From positions 1 through 27,561 of IMG/VR virus record IMGVR_UViG_3300028025_003166: a stretch of DNA of 27,561 nt; one strand, written 5' to 3'. This DNA comes from a virus. Position numbers and translations under genes: made by a program. Position 1 is the stretch's first letter. Each line of letters opens with the position of its first letter. This document shows positions 8,125 through 16,700 of this stretch, in pieces. The notes beneath the pieces were generated by a model that had not been told where the DNA came from, searched no databases, and saw only the letters and a program-made list of their open reading frames with translations.

Positions 8125-8280
8125 ATGCCATACAATTACAGTCAATTAGATAGTCATGCAAGTGCCACTCCAAAGTCTGGAACTGTTACAGCACCAGGTT
8201 TGTATGGTCAAAGTTCAACACCGGTTAAAAAAGACAAGAATTACAAAGTTCGTCCTAATTCGGATAAGACAGGAAAATAA
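8125..8280 (+). CDS. Small hypothetical protein
   Basis: This is a 51-residue polar, basic protein rich in Ser, Thr, Lys and Tyr (starts MPYNYSQLDSHA, ends DKTGK), probably disordered. It begins at ATG 8125 behind an excellent ribosome site (TAAGGAGAAAAT) just downstream of the terminator, and ends 2 nt before the next ATG. Strong translation signals and tight spacing support a real gene. No function can be named. Confidence 0.7.
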   Translation: MPYNYSQLDSHASATPKSGTVTAPGLYGQSSTPVKKDKNYKVRPNSDKTGK

Positions 8281-8282
8281 TT

Positions 8283-8651
8283 ATGCCACAGATTCCAGAC
8301 CCAAAACCAATGAAAAAGAAGTCAGCAGTCAAGAAATTAGCTGCACCTAAAAAGGCTGCTGCTCCTGCTGCGAAGATGATGAAACCAGCAGTTGCCAAGC
8401 GTGTATCAGACCGTAAGGCTTTTGTTGGTGAGAAGATGGCATCAAAGGGTATTGATGCTAAGACCGCACGTCGTCGTTTCTTTGTGCAGACTCGTGTTAA
8501 AGAGATGCAGGCGAAGGGTAAGACTGTTACTCCTGAAATGCGCAAGAACATGCAAAAAAGATTTGATTCAGGCAATGTTAAGCGTAAGGGTTTTGCTGCA
8601 CCTAAGAAAAAAACTGGTGGAAGTTCAAAGCCAAATCCTCGCGGATACTAG
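8283..8651 (+). CDS. Very basic Lys/Ala/Pro-rich protein, possibly DNA-binding
   Basis: This 122-residue protein has about 36 Lys/Arg against about 7 Asp/Glu. Residues 8-40 are a histone H1-like tail of KK, AAP and AAK repeats. Residues 41-100 look helical and conserved in style (DRKAFVGEKMASKGIDAKTARRRFFVQTRV). The C-terminus is again a KKK/GGSSKPNP tail. Sitting among the virion genes, it may condense packaged DNA, or be an internal head protein or a nucleoprotein ejected with the genome. This is inference from charge and position; no family is recognised. The start at ATG 8283 follows the previous stop by 2 nt. Confidence 0.7.
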   Translation: MPQIPDPKPMKKKSAVKKLAAPKKAAAPAAKMMKPAVAKRVSDRKAFVGEKMASKGIDAKTARRRFFVQTRVKEMQAKGKTVTPEMRKNMQKRFDSGNVKRKGFAAPKKKTGGSSKPNPRGY

Positions 8652-8680
8652 TAGATAGGTAACAAGTTGGGCTATTGGTG

Positions 8681-8896
8681 ATGAACCAATCAGCCAAACT
8701 TGCTCATACTTTATACGGGGAGCCAACTACTAAGCACTCCCGTCTTGCCCATGCAGAAGGCGCTCGTCTTGCTGCTCCATCAGGCCCTTATATTGGGCGT
8801 AATCGTTGCACAGCCAATGATGACACGTGTGAGGGCCCAAAGGCCCGTGGGACAGATTTCTGTATTGGACATTTAAGGAATAAGGGTCAGGCTTAA
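8681..8896 (+). CDS. Small CCCH-type putative zinc-binding protein
   Basis: This 71-residue protein has a C-terminal C43-x6-C50-x10-C61-x2-H64 set in NRCTANDDTCEGPKARGTDF and CIGH, which could hold one zinc ion. The N-terminal half is polar and helical with several His. I chose ATG 8681; TTG 8675 and GTG 8678 in the same frame are alternatives, and no strong ribosome site decides between them. Its stop overlaps the next ATG (TTAATG). Small proteins with this Cys/His pattern recur beside head-tail genes in environmental phages, but the role is unknown. Confidence 0.7.
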   Translation: MNQSAKLAHTLYGEPTTKHSRLAHAEGARLAAPSGPYIGRNRCTANDDTCEGPKARGTDFCIGHLRNKGQA

Positions 8897-9585
8897 TGGC
8901 AATAACACTTACAACATTACGTTCTCAGGTCAGGGATATGGCTGACCTTGATGCAACGGATTTGTCTGATTCTGTTATTGACCAGTTTGCTCGTGAGGGG
9001 TTCCAACGCATTTATGCGCTGGAACGTCGTTGGCCGATTCTCCAGGAATCGTATACGTTTAACACTGTTGCAGAACAACGTGAATATGCAATATCTACAA
9101 TTGGGGATATTCGTGAAATCATCTCTGTTGTGGATACATCAACTCAGGGTGCTCGTTTGACATTGATTGATTACAATGCGGCTGAGGAAATTTGGCTTGG
9201 TAATCTTGATGTTTCTAGCCGACCATACTTTTACAGTTTTTGGAATAAGAAGATACAGTTGTGGGCTAAGCCTGACATTGTTTATCCAATGACTGTCCGT
9301 GCTTTTCGCAATCCTGTTTATACGTGGTTGGATGACGTCCAGGAAGAGATTGATTTGGATGAGTGGTTTCATGCTCTTCTTCCGTATTTTGTGCTTGCTC
9401 GTGTTTACCAGCGTCAAGAAGATTCTGACCTTGCGAATATGTATATGAAGTCTTTTGAAGAAGGTGTTGCATTTGCTCGGCGCGACTTGATGAAAGCATC
9501 AAGCGCGCAGCCTGTTGTTATGTCTGGTGGCAAGGAGTATCCAACCATGAAGCGCTGGTTGCAGACTCTTGGTAGGACTCTTTAA
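8896..9585 (+). CDS. Head-tail adaptor / tail tubular protein A-like
   Basis: This 229-residue protein has helices at both ends and a beta-rich middle. It begins with the MAITLTTLRSQVRDMADL pattern and a helix FAREGFQRIYALERRWP, and later has ALLPYFVLARVYQRQEDSDLA, as in the gp11/gp4-like adaptors that ring the portal in podoviruses. It follows the small head genes and precedes the nozzle-like gene, the usual adaptor position. The start is coupled to the upstream stop (TAATG). The assignment rests on sequence pattern and order and is moderately firm. Confidence 0.7.
   Translation: MAITLTTLRSQVRDMADLDATDLSDSVIDQFAREGFQRIYALERRWPILQESYTFNTVAEQREYAISTIGDIREIISVVDTSTQGARLTLIDYNAAEEIWLGNLDVSSRPYFYSFWNKKIQLWAKPDIVYPMTVRAFRNPVYTWLDDVQEEIDLDEWFHALLPYFVLARVYQRQEDSDLANMYMKSFEEGVAFARRDLMKASSAQPVVMSGGKEYPTMKRWLQTLGRTL
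9001..9024 (+). repeat. Stem-loop in the adaptor CDS
   Basis: TTCCA pairs with TGGAA and CGCA with TGCG across one 1x1 mismatch, around the loop TTTA. A second stem, CGATTC/GAATCG with a 5-nt loop, follows at 9035-9051. Both are fully inside coding sequence. See the genome-wide stem-loop finding. Confidence 0.5.
9480..9508 (+). repeat. Long stem-loop in the adaptor CDS
   Basis: GCGCG (9480-9484) pairs with CGCGC (9504-9508), and CTTGATG (9486-9492) with CATCAAG (9497-9503). This makes a 12-bp stem with one bulged A and the loop AAAG. It lies inside the coding frame and no T-run follows, so it is not a terminator. Confidence 0.6.
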
Positions 9586-9587
9586 TT

Positions 9588-11228
9588 GTGCCACAAATTC
9601 TTGTTACTAATCGGGATGACTTTACTGGTGGCATAAATCTTCGTGCTGACCAGTTTCAGTTGGCATCGAATGAGTCCCCTGACATGTTGAACATGGAGGT
9701 TGACCCTCGTGGTGGTTTGTTCACACGTGGTGCTTATCGGGAAATAAACACTACTGCTGTGTCTGGTACTTGGGCTCCTAAGCGTCTTACTTGGTTTAAG
9801 GGTTCGTCGCAGTATTTGATGTTGACAACAGAGACACGTGTTTATAGTTCTACTGGTGGCAACTTTAGTCTTTTGAACTTTAGTTCTACCAATTCTCCTT
9901 CTACTGGCACTCCTTCTCCTGTTGTGTCTGCGAGTACCAATGGTTCATCGTTAGCCCAGTGGGGCGACACGATGTATATGACTACTGGCAAGACTGGTGT
10001 CGCTACCTATAGATGGAAGGTTTCCGACAATTACGCAACTGCTTTGGATGTTAGTGGTGCACCAGGAACTCCATGGCAAACTTACAATAATCCTTTGGGT
10101 ACACACTTCCCTAAAGCTGAGCATGTTATTCAACATGCCAACAAGATGTTTGTTGCGAACATAACCGAGAACGGTGTTTCTTTTCCAAATAGACTTCGTT
10201 TTTCTCATGAGGCACTTCCTCAAGATTGGGCAGAAGGCGACAAGATTGACTTTAATGGTGGTGGGGATGGCATAACTGGTTTGGCTGTTGTTGCTGGACA
10301 TTTGGTTATTTTCAAGCCACAGGCAATTTATGTTTTGTTTGGTTATGACAGTGCCGACCATCAGGTAATTGAGTTGTCGTCCGTACTTGGTTGCGATTCA
10401 CCGATGAAGATTGCTACATCTGAAGATGGTGTGTATTTTTATACACACACTAAGGGATTGTTTTTTTACAACGGTAGCACAGTTGTTGACTTGTTCCAAA
10501 ACTTGAACGCAATTTATCCTGCTGGATACGTCAATGATGCTTACACATCTACCATAACTGTTTCTTATGTTAATCGACGTGCTTGGTTGAGTATGCCTTA
10601 TTCAACTTTAACCGCAGCGACTACTCCCACTGTTAATTTTGTTTATGACCCATCTGTATCTAGTAATGGTTCTTGGGTTAAGCACTCATCTGGTGATGGT
10701 TATGGTCTTGTTGGTGGAACCGATTTTATTACGACTTCTGGTGGGGTGAATCCTTTAATGATTCATCCCACGATTCCTCGTGTTCTGCGTGTTGATGTAT
10801 TTACTTCTCAGACCGATTTGCTTGCGACTGTTGAGACAAACTTTGCTACTAATTATCGCACCGGTTGGATTGATGGCAATACTTATTCTATGAAGAAGAT
10901 GTTCCGGAGACCTGATTTTGTTTTGAAGCAAGTTGATGCTCCTATCAGTTTGAACATTAAGGTCTTTCACGATTTTGAAGAAGCTACTGGATATGAAAGA
11001 AAAGATGTAAACATTACTTTACCGGCAAAGACTTCTGGTTTTGTTTGGGATACTTCTGTTTGGGATACGGCTACATGGGGTACTACATCTGTTGGTGCTG
11101 AGGTTGTGCGTGGTTTTAATCTTGGTCTTGCTCGTTCTGTGCAACTTTTGTTTACCGGTCCTGTAGGCAAGAAGTGGGGATTGGACAGTATTGCTTATAA
11201 GTATAACAATAGGAAGGTCACTGGATGA
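9588..11228 (+). CDS. Tail tube/nozzle-like protein (tail tubular protein B-like)
   Basis: This 546-residue, beta-rich protein begins with DDFTGGINLRADQF and later ESPDMLNMEVDPRGG, a pattern shared by podovirus nozzle/tail tubular B proteins and related beta-propeller tail proteins. Repeated aromatic and Gly-rich strands run through residues 60-420. Near residue 486 there is a short tandem WDTSVWDTATWGT. It starts at GTG 9588, 2 nt after the adaptor stop. In T7- and P22-like virions this protein extends the short tail below the adaptor and forms the DNA channel. It could instead be a stopper or tail hub; exact identity needs structure prediction. Confidence 0.65.
   Translation: MPQILVTNRDDFTGGINLRADQFQLASNESPDMLNMEVDPRGGLFTRGAYREINTTAVSGTWAPKRLTWFKGSSQYLMLTTETRVYSSTGGNFSLLNFSSTNSPSTGTPSPVVSASTNGSSLAQWGDTMYMTTGKTGVATYRWKVSDNYATALDVSGAPGTPWQTYNNPLGTHFPKAEHVIQHANKMFVANITENGVSFPNRLRFSHEALPQDWAEGDKIDFNGGGDGITGLAVVAGHLVIFKPQAIYVLFGYDSADHQVIELSSVLGCDSPMKIATSEDGVYFYTHTKGLFFYNGSTVVDLFQNLNAIYPAGYVNDAYTSTITVSYVNRRAWLSMPYSTLTAATTPTVNFVYDPSVSSNGSWVKHSSGDGYGLVGGTDFITTSGGVNPLMIHPTIPRVLRVDVFTSQTDLLATVETNFATNYRTGWIDGNTYSMKKMFRRPDFVLKQVDAPISLNIKVFHDFEEATGYERKDVNITLPAKTSGFVWDTSVWDTATWGTTSVGAEVVRGFNLGLARSVQLLFTGPVGKKWGLDSIAYKYNNRKVTG
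10741..10771 (+). repeat. 12-bp stem-loop in the nozzle-like CDS
   Basis: GTGGGGTGAATC (10741-10752) pairs along its whole length with GATTCATCCCAC (10760-10771), with one G-U, around a 7-nt A/T-rich loop. It is fully coding. Confidence 0.6.
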
Positions 11229-11410
11229 TTCGGCCATTGTCAATTCCCGCTGTTACTAACTTGAAGACTGATGACGCTACGACTATTCGTCAGATTGTTT
11301 CTACTTTGATTCAGTCTATTGATTCTTTGCGTCGTGATGTAGAGGCATTGAAGACTTCGGTTGCCCAGCAACAGAAGTCTTCTGTTAATAAGTTTGGAGC
11401 TAGACGTTAA
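11225..11410 (+). CDS. Small coiled-coil protein
   Basis: This is a 61-residue protein whose ATG overlaps the upstream stop (ATGA). Residues 18-52 form an amphipathic heptad pattern (TIRQIVSTLIQSIDSLRRDVEALKTSV), so a short coiled coil is likely; a basic tail ends in FGARR. Its stop in turn overlaps the next ATG. It is coupled to the tail and ejection genes and is probably a minor virion or assembly protein. No family is recognised. Confidence 0.7.
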   Translation: MIRPLSIPAVTNLKTDDATTIRQIVSTLIQSIDSLRRDVEALKTSVAQQQKSSVNKFGARR

Positions 11411-11847
11411 TGGCATTTAATCCAGCAGATTTTGCAGCTAAACTGCAGGCATACATTAGTGGATACAACAAGTCCAATGCTAATGCTTTGTATGACAATC
11501 AGACTTATAATCGCACAGCTTTGAAAGCTCTTGCGAATATGAACACTCAGTACGACAAACAGGCACCTCAGTTGGTATCTGGTTTTGGACGTCGTGGTTT
11601 GAACAGTGCGAACGTTAAGAGTGGAGCGTTTTCTACAGCTATGCAGGATTTTGCTAAGCAGCGTGTTGATGACACTTCTTCTGCACAAACAGATATTAAT
11701 GCTACTAATGCCAAGTATCAGGGTGACTTGGGTGAGCGCACGGAACAGTTGAAGGCTGATGAGGCTACTTTGAGGGCGCAGAAGCAGTATCAGATTGACG
11801 AGGATGCTAGACAGATAATGGGATATAGGGCAGGAGCGTATTCATGA
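11410..11847 (+). CDS. Putative internal virion/ejection protein (small)
   Basis: This 145-residue polar, helical protein is rich in Gln, Ala, Asn and Lys. It has a FGRRGLNSANVKSGAFS block near residues 58-75 and a long charged helix (about 85-135) with QLKADEATLRAQKQYQ. It sits in the run of helical genes between nozzle and giant protein, where podoviruses encode proteins stored in the head and injected to make a channel. The start is coupled to the previous stop and the end overlaps the next gene by 4 nt (ATGA). The ejection role is inferred from position and composition. Confidence 0.6.
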   Translation: MAFNPADFAAKLQAYISGYNKSNANALYDNQTYNRTALKALANMNTQYDKQAPQLVSGFGRRGLNSANVKSGAFSTAMQDFAKQRVDDTSSAQTDINATNAKYQGDLGERTEQLKADEATLRAQKQYQIDEDARQIMGYRAGAYS

Positions 11848-12689
11848 GTGCAGATAGTGTAGATAGGAAGAGTAAGAACAAGGTTGTAGCAAAATTGCCT
11901 AAGTCTTCTACTTTGGGTGTTAGAGAGTACGCATGGAATCCAGAGAATGCACCACGTTCTGCCGATGCTAGCGAATCATGGAATATGCCTCGCATTCAGC
12001 AAGAGGCTGGACGTGAGCGTTTTAATTACAACACTGCTACACCTGGTGAGATTTTGGATTACAACACTAGATACAACATTAATACTCCTGTTGTTCCTCA
12101 GGTTGCGCAGTTGCCGGGAGGTGGCATGGGTGGAGGTTACGGAGGTTCTGGTTCTGGTTCTGGCAATGCTGCGATGATGAATGCTATTAAACAGTATGGT
12201 AGAGCCGGCGAAGCTTCTGCATGGGATAATTATAATAACGGTATTAATAATATTAATGCTGGGTACGATACGGCTCAGGGCATGGTTAACTCTGGTTACA
12301 GTGACCTGAACAAGTATTTGACTACCAATCAGGTTAATCCTTATGCTGGTTTACAGCAGGCTGTTAGTCCTGTGAATAATGCTATGGCAAACTATTTGAG
12401 TGCTTATGGTGTTTCTAATGACCCTGTTACTCAGCAAGTTCAGGCTTCTCAGATTGCAGGTCAGCAGAGTGCTGATTCGTTTAATCAGTTGCAACAGTTG
12501 ATGTCTGCCAACCAGTTGGCAAATAATCAGTCAAACATTGATATTGCCAAGTTGGCACAGAATTATGCTACAACAGGTCTTGGCGCTCAACGTGCTGGTT
12601 ATCAGGCTAATGCTGAGACTGCTCGTTCTGCTGCGATGTCTGACTTGATGCAGCAGATACTTAAAGCCAAAATAGATGCTTACAAGTAA
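11844..12689 (+). CDS. Putative internal virion/ejection protein (Gly/Asn/Gln-rich)
   Basis: This 281-residue protein has a basic N-terminus (residues 1-25), an Asn-rich segment, a flexible Gly/Ser linker around residues 90-110 (GGGMGGGYGGSGSGSG), and then long Gln/Ala/Asn-rich helices to the end. The composition resembles internal virion proteins that pass through the portal unfolded. It overlaps the upstream gene by 4 nt. No enzymatic motif is visible. Confidence 0.6.
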   Translation: MSADSVDRKSKNKVVAKLPKSSTLGVREYAWNPENAPRSADASESWNMPRIQQEAGRERFNYNTATPGEILDYNTRYNINTPVVPQVAQLPGGGMGGGYGGSGSGSGNAAMMNAIKQYGRAGEASAWDNYNNGINNINAGYDTAQGMVNSGYSDLNKYLTTNQVNPYAGLQQAVSPVNNAMANYLSAYGVSNDPVTQQVQASQIAGQQSADSFNQLQQLMSANQLANNQSNIDIAKLAQNYATTGLGAQRAGYQANAETARSAAMSDLMQQILKAKIDAYK

Positions 12690-12706
12690 CAAAAGGACTA
12701 ATTAGT

Positions 12707-13708
12707 ATGGCTGAAGAACAGATTCCATATCAAGATTATTCCCGTATGATTGCTAATATATTGGGTTCTAAGGGTGGTTTTGACTTCTCTTCGTCTTTGA
12801 TGGACCCTGTTATGCAGTATCTAAATGGTACTTATCAGGCGGCTCCACAGTTTACCGAGGATGATTTGTATAATCGTACTGCTCCTACTTTTCAGTGGGC
12901 TGGTGCTGAGCCTCAAGATTCTTCTTGGTTTCAGGCGGCTAAAGCTATTCGTCAGGGTATTAATCCTTTTAACATTAAGCGTGACAAGAAGATGCGCGAA
13001 GCATCTGGTATTAGTCCTGACGAGTGGACATCTTTTGTTGATTCTTTGATGAAAGAAAATCAGTCTGTCAAAACTGCCATGCTTGACCAGGGTATGCAGC
13101 AAGACCCATTTCAAAAGATGGGTATGCCTGGTGCAAAAGAATCCTATGCTGACTTGGACCAGTTTGGTGGATTAAAGAATCAAGATGCTGTTTACAATGC
13201 TTCCCCACAGTTCTTTGCAGATTTGTTTTCTAAACTTCCAGAGCAACGTACTGCACAGAACTTGAGTGAAGCAAAAGTTAATGCCAAATATGGTGGCAAT
13301 GTTTATGCTTCTAGTGATAAGGATAAAATGGCTGCTTTGATGCGGGATGCCGGTGATGAGCCTCTTTCTGTAATTGAGCAACAACAGTTGGATTTGTACA
13401 AGACACAACCTCATATACAGGCTGAAATGATTGAGAGAATGCGACGAAGTTCTGCTCGTCGTGCTTTGGGCAAGGCAGGTACCAACAAGGTTGTGGACAA
13501 GCGGGCCACTGCTGCACGTGGTGCTTATGCCCAGGCTCTTAAGGATGCCATGGGCCGTACTGCAGGTACGGCATCTGATACACTTCGCCTTGCTGATGAT
13601 GCTAGCCAACAACTTGTTGCACAGATGATTGCACGAGGTCAGACACCACTGAAAGATGCGTTGTTAAATTCCGCTATCTTGAAGAAGTCAACCAAGAATG
13701 GTAACTGA
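12707..13708 (+). CDS. Putative internal virion/ejection protein (333 aa)
   Basis: This 333-residue, mostly helical protein follows a good ribosome site (AAAAGGACT). The N-terminal third is aromatic (DYSRMIANIL, FQWAGAEPQDSSWFQA). The middle has PQFFADLFSKLPEQRTAQNL, and the C-terminal 100 residues are Arg/Ala-rich helices (RMRRSSARRALGKAG). It overlaps the giant gene's ATG by 11 nt, so the two are coupled and probably act in one complex. No catalytic motif is recognised. The ejection role is inferred from neighbours. Confidence 0.6.
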   Translation: MAEEQIPYQDYSRMIANILGSKGGFDFSSSLMDPVMQYLNGTYQAAPQFTEDDLYNRTAPTFQWAGAEPQDSSWFQAAKAIRQGINPFNIKRDKKMREASGISPDEWTSFVDSLMKENQSVKTAMLDQGMQQDPFQKMGMPGAKESYADLDQFGGLKNQDAVYNASPQFFADLFSKLPEQRTAQNLSEAKVNAKYGGNVYASSDKDKMAALMRDAGDEPLSVIEQQQLDLYKTQPHIQAEMIERMRRSSARRALGKAGTNKVVDKRATAARGAYAQALKDAMGRTAGTASDTLRLADDASQQLVAQMIARGQTPLKDALLNSAILKKSTKNGN

Positions 13709-16700
13709 CAAAAAAATTCCATTTAGTTTAACCGAGAAGTTGGGAGCAGTTGCTCCTGTGCGTAACCGTACATCTTTGCCACCTTTGGAGTCTGTTATGA
13801 CTCCAAACTCTAGAACAAAGTTTATATTGAAGTCGCTTGATGCGACTCCTTACAATCCAGACGATTTGTATACGCCCCCAGAACCTGGTGTTGGTGTGAA
13901 AGCTTTGAAGCATTTACTTATGCCTTTACAGGGTCTTCAGACACCGCTTCGTGCAGTTGTTTCCGGTGTCCGTGAAACTGTTGACCTTTTGGATACTGAC
14001 CCTAATACTAAAGCTTCATTAGGTGATTTTGTAAATCAAACAAAACAAGCTGATTTTGGTTTTGGTACTGCTTTCCCGATGAAAGGTTGGGCTGGTCGTG
14101 TCGTTGGTTTGGTTGGTGACATTGCGTTAGACCCTTTGACATGGGCAACCTTGGGTGGCACAGTTCTTGCCAAAGGTGCGATTAAGGCTTCTGGTGCACA
14201 ACTGTCCCACTTGATTGAAGGCGGAGTTTACAATGCCACTGCTGACCAGTTGGCTAAGGTTGGCGTCACAAGATTGGGTGAAGACTTGTTTGAGACTTCT
14301 GCTCGTAAGGCTTTGTTTGGTGTTAAGGCTTCTGGACGTGCTGCTGCTAAGACTGTAATTGGTCGTGAGGGTAGAGAGAAGCTTGCTTCTTTCACCCAGC
14401 AACGTATGCAGTGGATGAATAGGACTGGTGTTGCAAAGTTTTCTAAAGAAGAAATAGCATCTGCTTATAAGAACATTGCATCTCAAGGCAAGCAGGCTCT
14501 TCCTGATATTGTTTCTAAAGAACTTGGCATCAGGGGTCCTGGTGTTTATTATTTTGGTAGTCGTGTTAAGGTCCCAGGTACTGATGTAGTTGGCAAGTTT
14601 CTTGAGCGTGGTATTACTAAGACTCGTCTTGGTTTGGTCAACACTAGTGGTATTAGGTCATTGCATTCTGCGATAACACCTCGCGGTGTTGGTGCTATTG
14701 AGTACTTTGGTGAAGGTACAATCAAAAAGTATCGTGTTGCTTTGGCAAACGGAAGTTTGACAGATAATGAAGCACAGCTTGCACGATTTGTTTTAAATGG
14801 TGACGACATTCGGCGTATTGCTAAGTCGGAAGCAGACTTTGATGCTGTGCAACGTTTTGGTCCGTTGCGTGAAGAGATTATGAAGCCGGAGAATAATCCT
14901 GTGCGACAGTTGCTTGACAATGTTCAGAGTGGTCAACCCATGATTGACCAAGCTGCAAAGCTTGGTATTTCAAACGACCATTTGTTGCTAGCTCAACAAT
15001 TTCGTTCTGTTATGGAAGATTTGCATGGTATTACTGATAACGGTTGGCAGAGTGTTGTACCTGAACATGTCATTGGTTTTCAGGCAGGTTACTTGCCGCA
15101 TAACTCTACCGAGCAATTTGTTGAGTTGATGGATGAAATTAAAGACAATCCTGCTATGGCCGGTTTGTTGCCAGATGATGGTAGTGCATTACATATTGTT
15201 GGTAATTTCAGGCAACGCGGTCTTAACAAGGGTTCTCCTTTTTTTGGCAAGATATTGACAGATGAAGATTTGACGATTGACAATCTTAATAAGATTGTCA
15301 ATGATTGGCTTGTTCTTAATGGTCGCAATACTTTTGACGCATTTGATACTGACATGAAGAATATTGTTCCTGCCTATATTCGTGGTCATGCTGACATGAT
15401 GTCCAACGTTGCAATGATGAATGAGTTTAAGAAGAATCCTGATTTTGTAAAACTTGTTGACGGTTACTTTGGTATTACTCCTGAGTATTTACAACAGATG
15501 CACAAGAATTCTGCTTATGCATTTGATGGTGTTTTGAAGGCTGTGCAAAATCTTCACTCTGGACTTCGAGAGAGTCTTGACGTTTTGAAGCAACAACTTG
15601 AATTAAGGTATGGCAGTTTGGATGCTGCTTTGATTGCGTTAAAGAACCCTGCTGTTAGCGAAGCTGACGTGGCAGAGTTACTTGGTCACTTGAACGCTGC
15701 TATGGCTGATGCTGCTATTAAGCATGCCGAAATGGTTCGTGCTGACGGTGTTATTGCTGGCATGTTGCGAGATACTGATGGCTTTACCGTCTATGCTAAA
15801 CATGCTGTTGCGTCTGGTGATTTACAGAAACGTTTTGAAGAGCTTTCACAAAGAGGTCTTGCTCTTCGTAACGCCGAACCGTCATTTGGTCACAACGATG
15901 CTGTAGCCAAGTTTTTGGTTGATTTTGAGGAGTATACGAAAGACACAGCGCTTCATGCTTCTGCACAGCAAAAACTTATGGAAGTTTCTGCATATCTTTC
16001 TCCTTTGGCTAATTTTTCTGCCCTGGCTAAGGACAGTCTTTACGGAGAAGTTATTAACGTTGTTAGGAAGTTGGGCGTTGGTCAACCTGTTGTGCCAACT
16101 AAGGCTGTGCATAGTCTTGAACAGATTGATTCTATTGTTGCTCGTCTTGGTGAGACCGGCTCTCGCGATATTCCTGCTCTTTCCCCTGTTGTTGAGTCTT
16201 TGCGTGTTCACCTCAAGGAACGTTTCCCCGACATGGCAAAGAAGATTGATGAAATACTTAACGATGTTTTACTTGTTGCCAAGCGTCCTGCTCAGCGCAT
16301 TCCTACTACTGCTGAGGTTTCTGCTTTAGAGAAGGCATCCAAGGCTGCTGCTGCTCGCGCATCTGGTTCGCCACGCTTGGCGGCTAGGGCCGCAAAGCTT
16401 TCAGATGACTATCAAGTTGCTTTGGACTTGGTAAAGAACGGTATTACTGGTTCTTCTGACTACACAGAGTCCTTGTTGAAGGTTCGTGTTTTAGTAGCAC
16501 AGCAAAAGACTTCAATTGAGTTGGCGCATTTACGTGAAGTTTTTGCTTATTACGGTGTTGATTTAGGCGACTCGATTACTCAAGACATTTTCAAGAAAAA
16601 TGTTTCTCTTATTTCTCGTGGTCGTGATTTTGGTAAATACATCGATGATTCTGTTCGTGTTGAAATGCAGATTGCTGATTTGCAGAAGATTTCTGATGAC

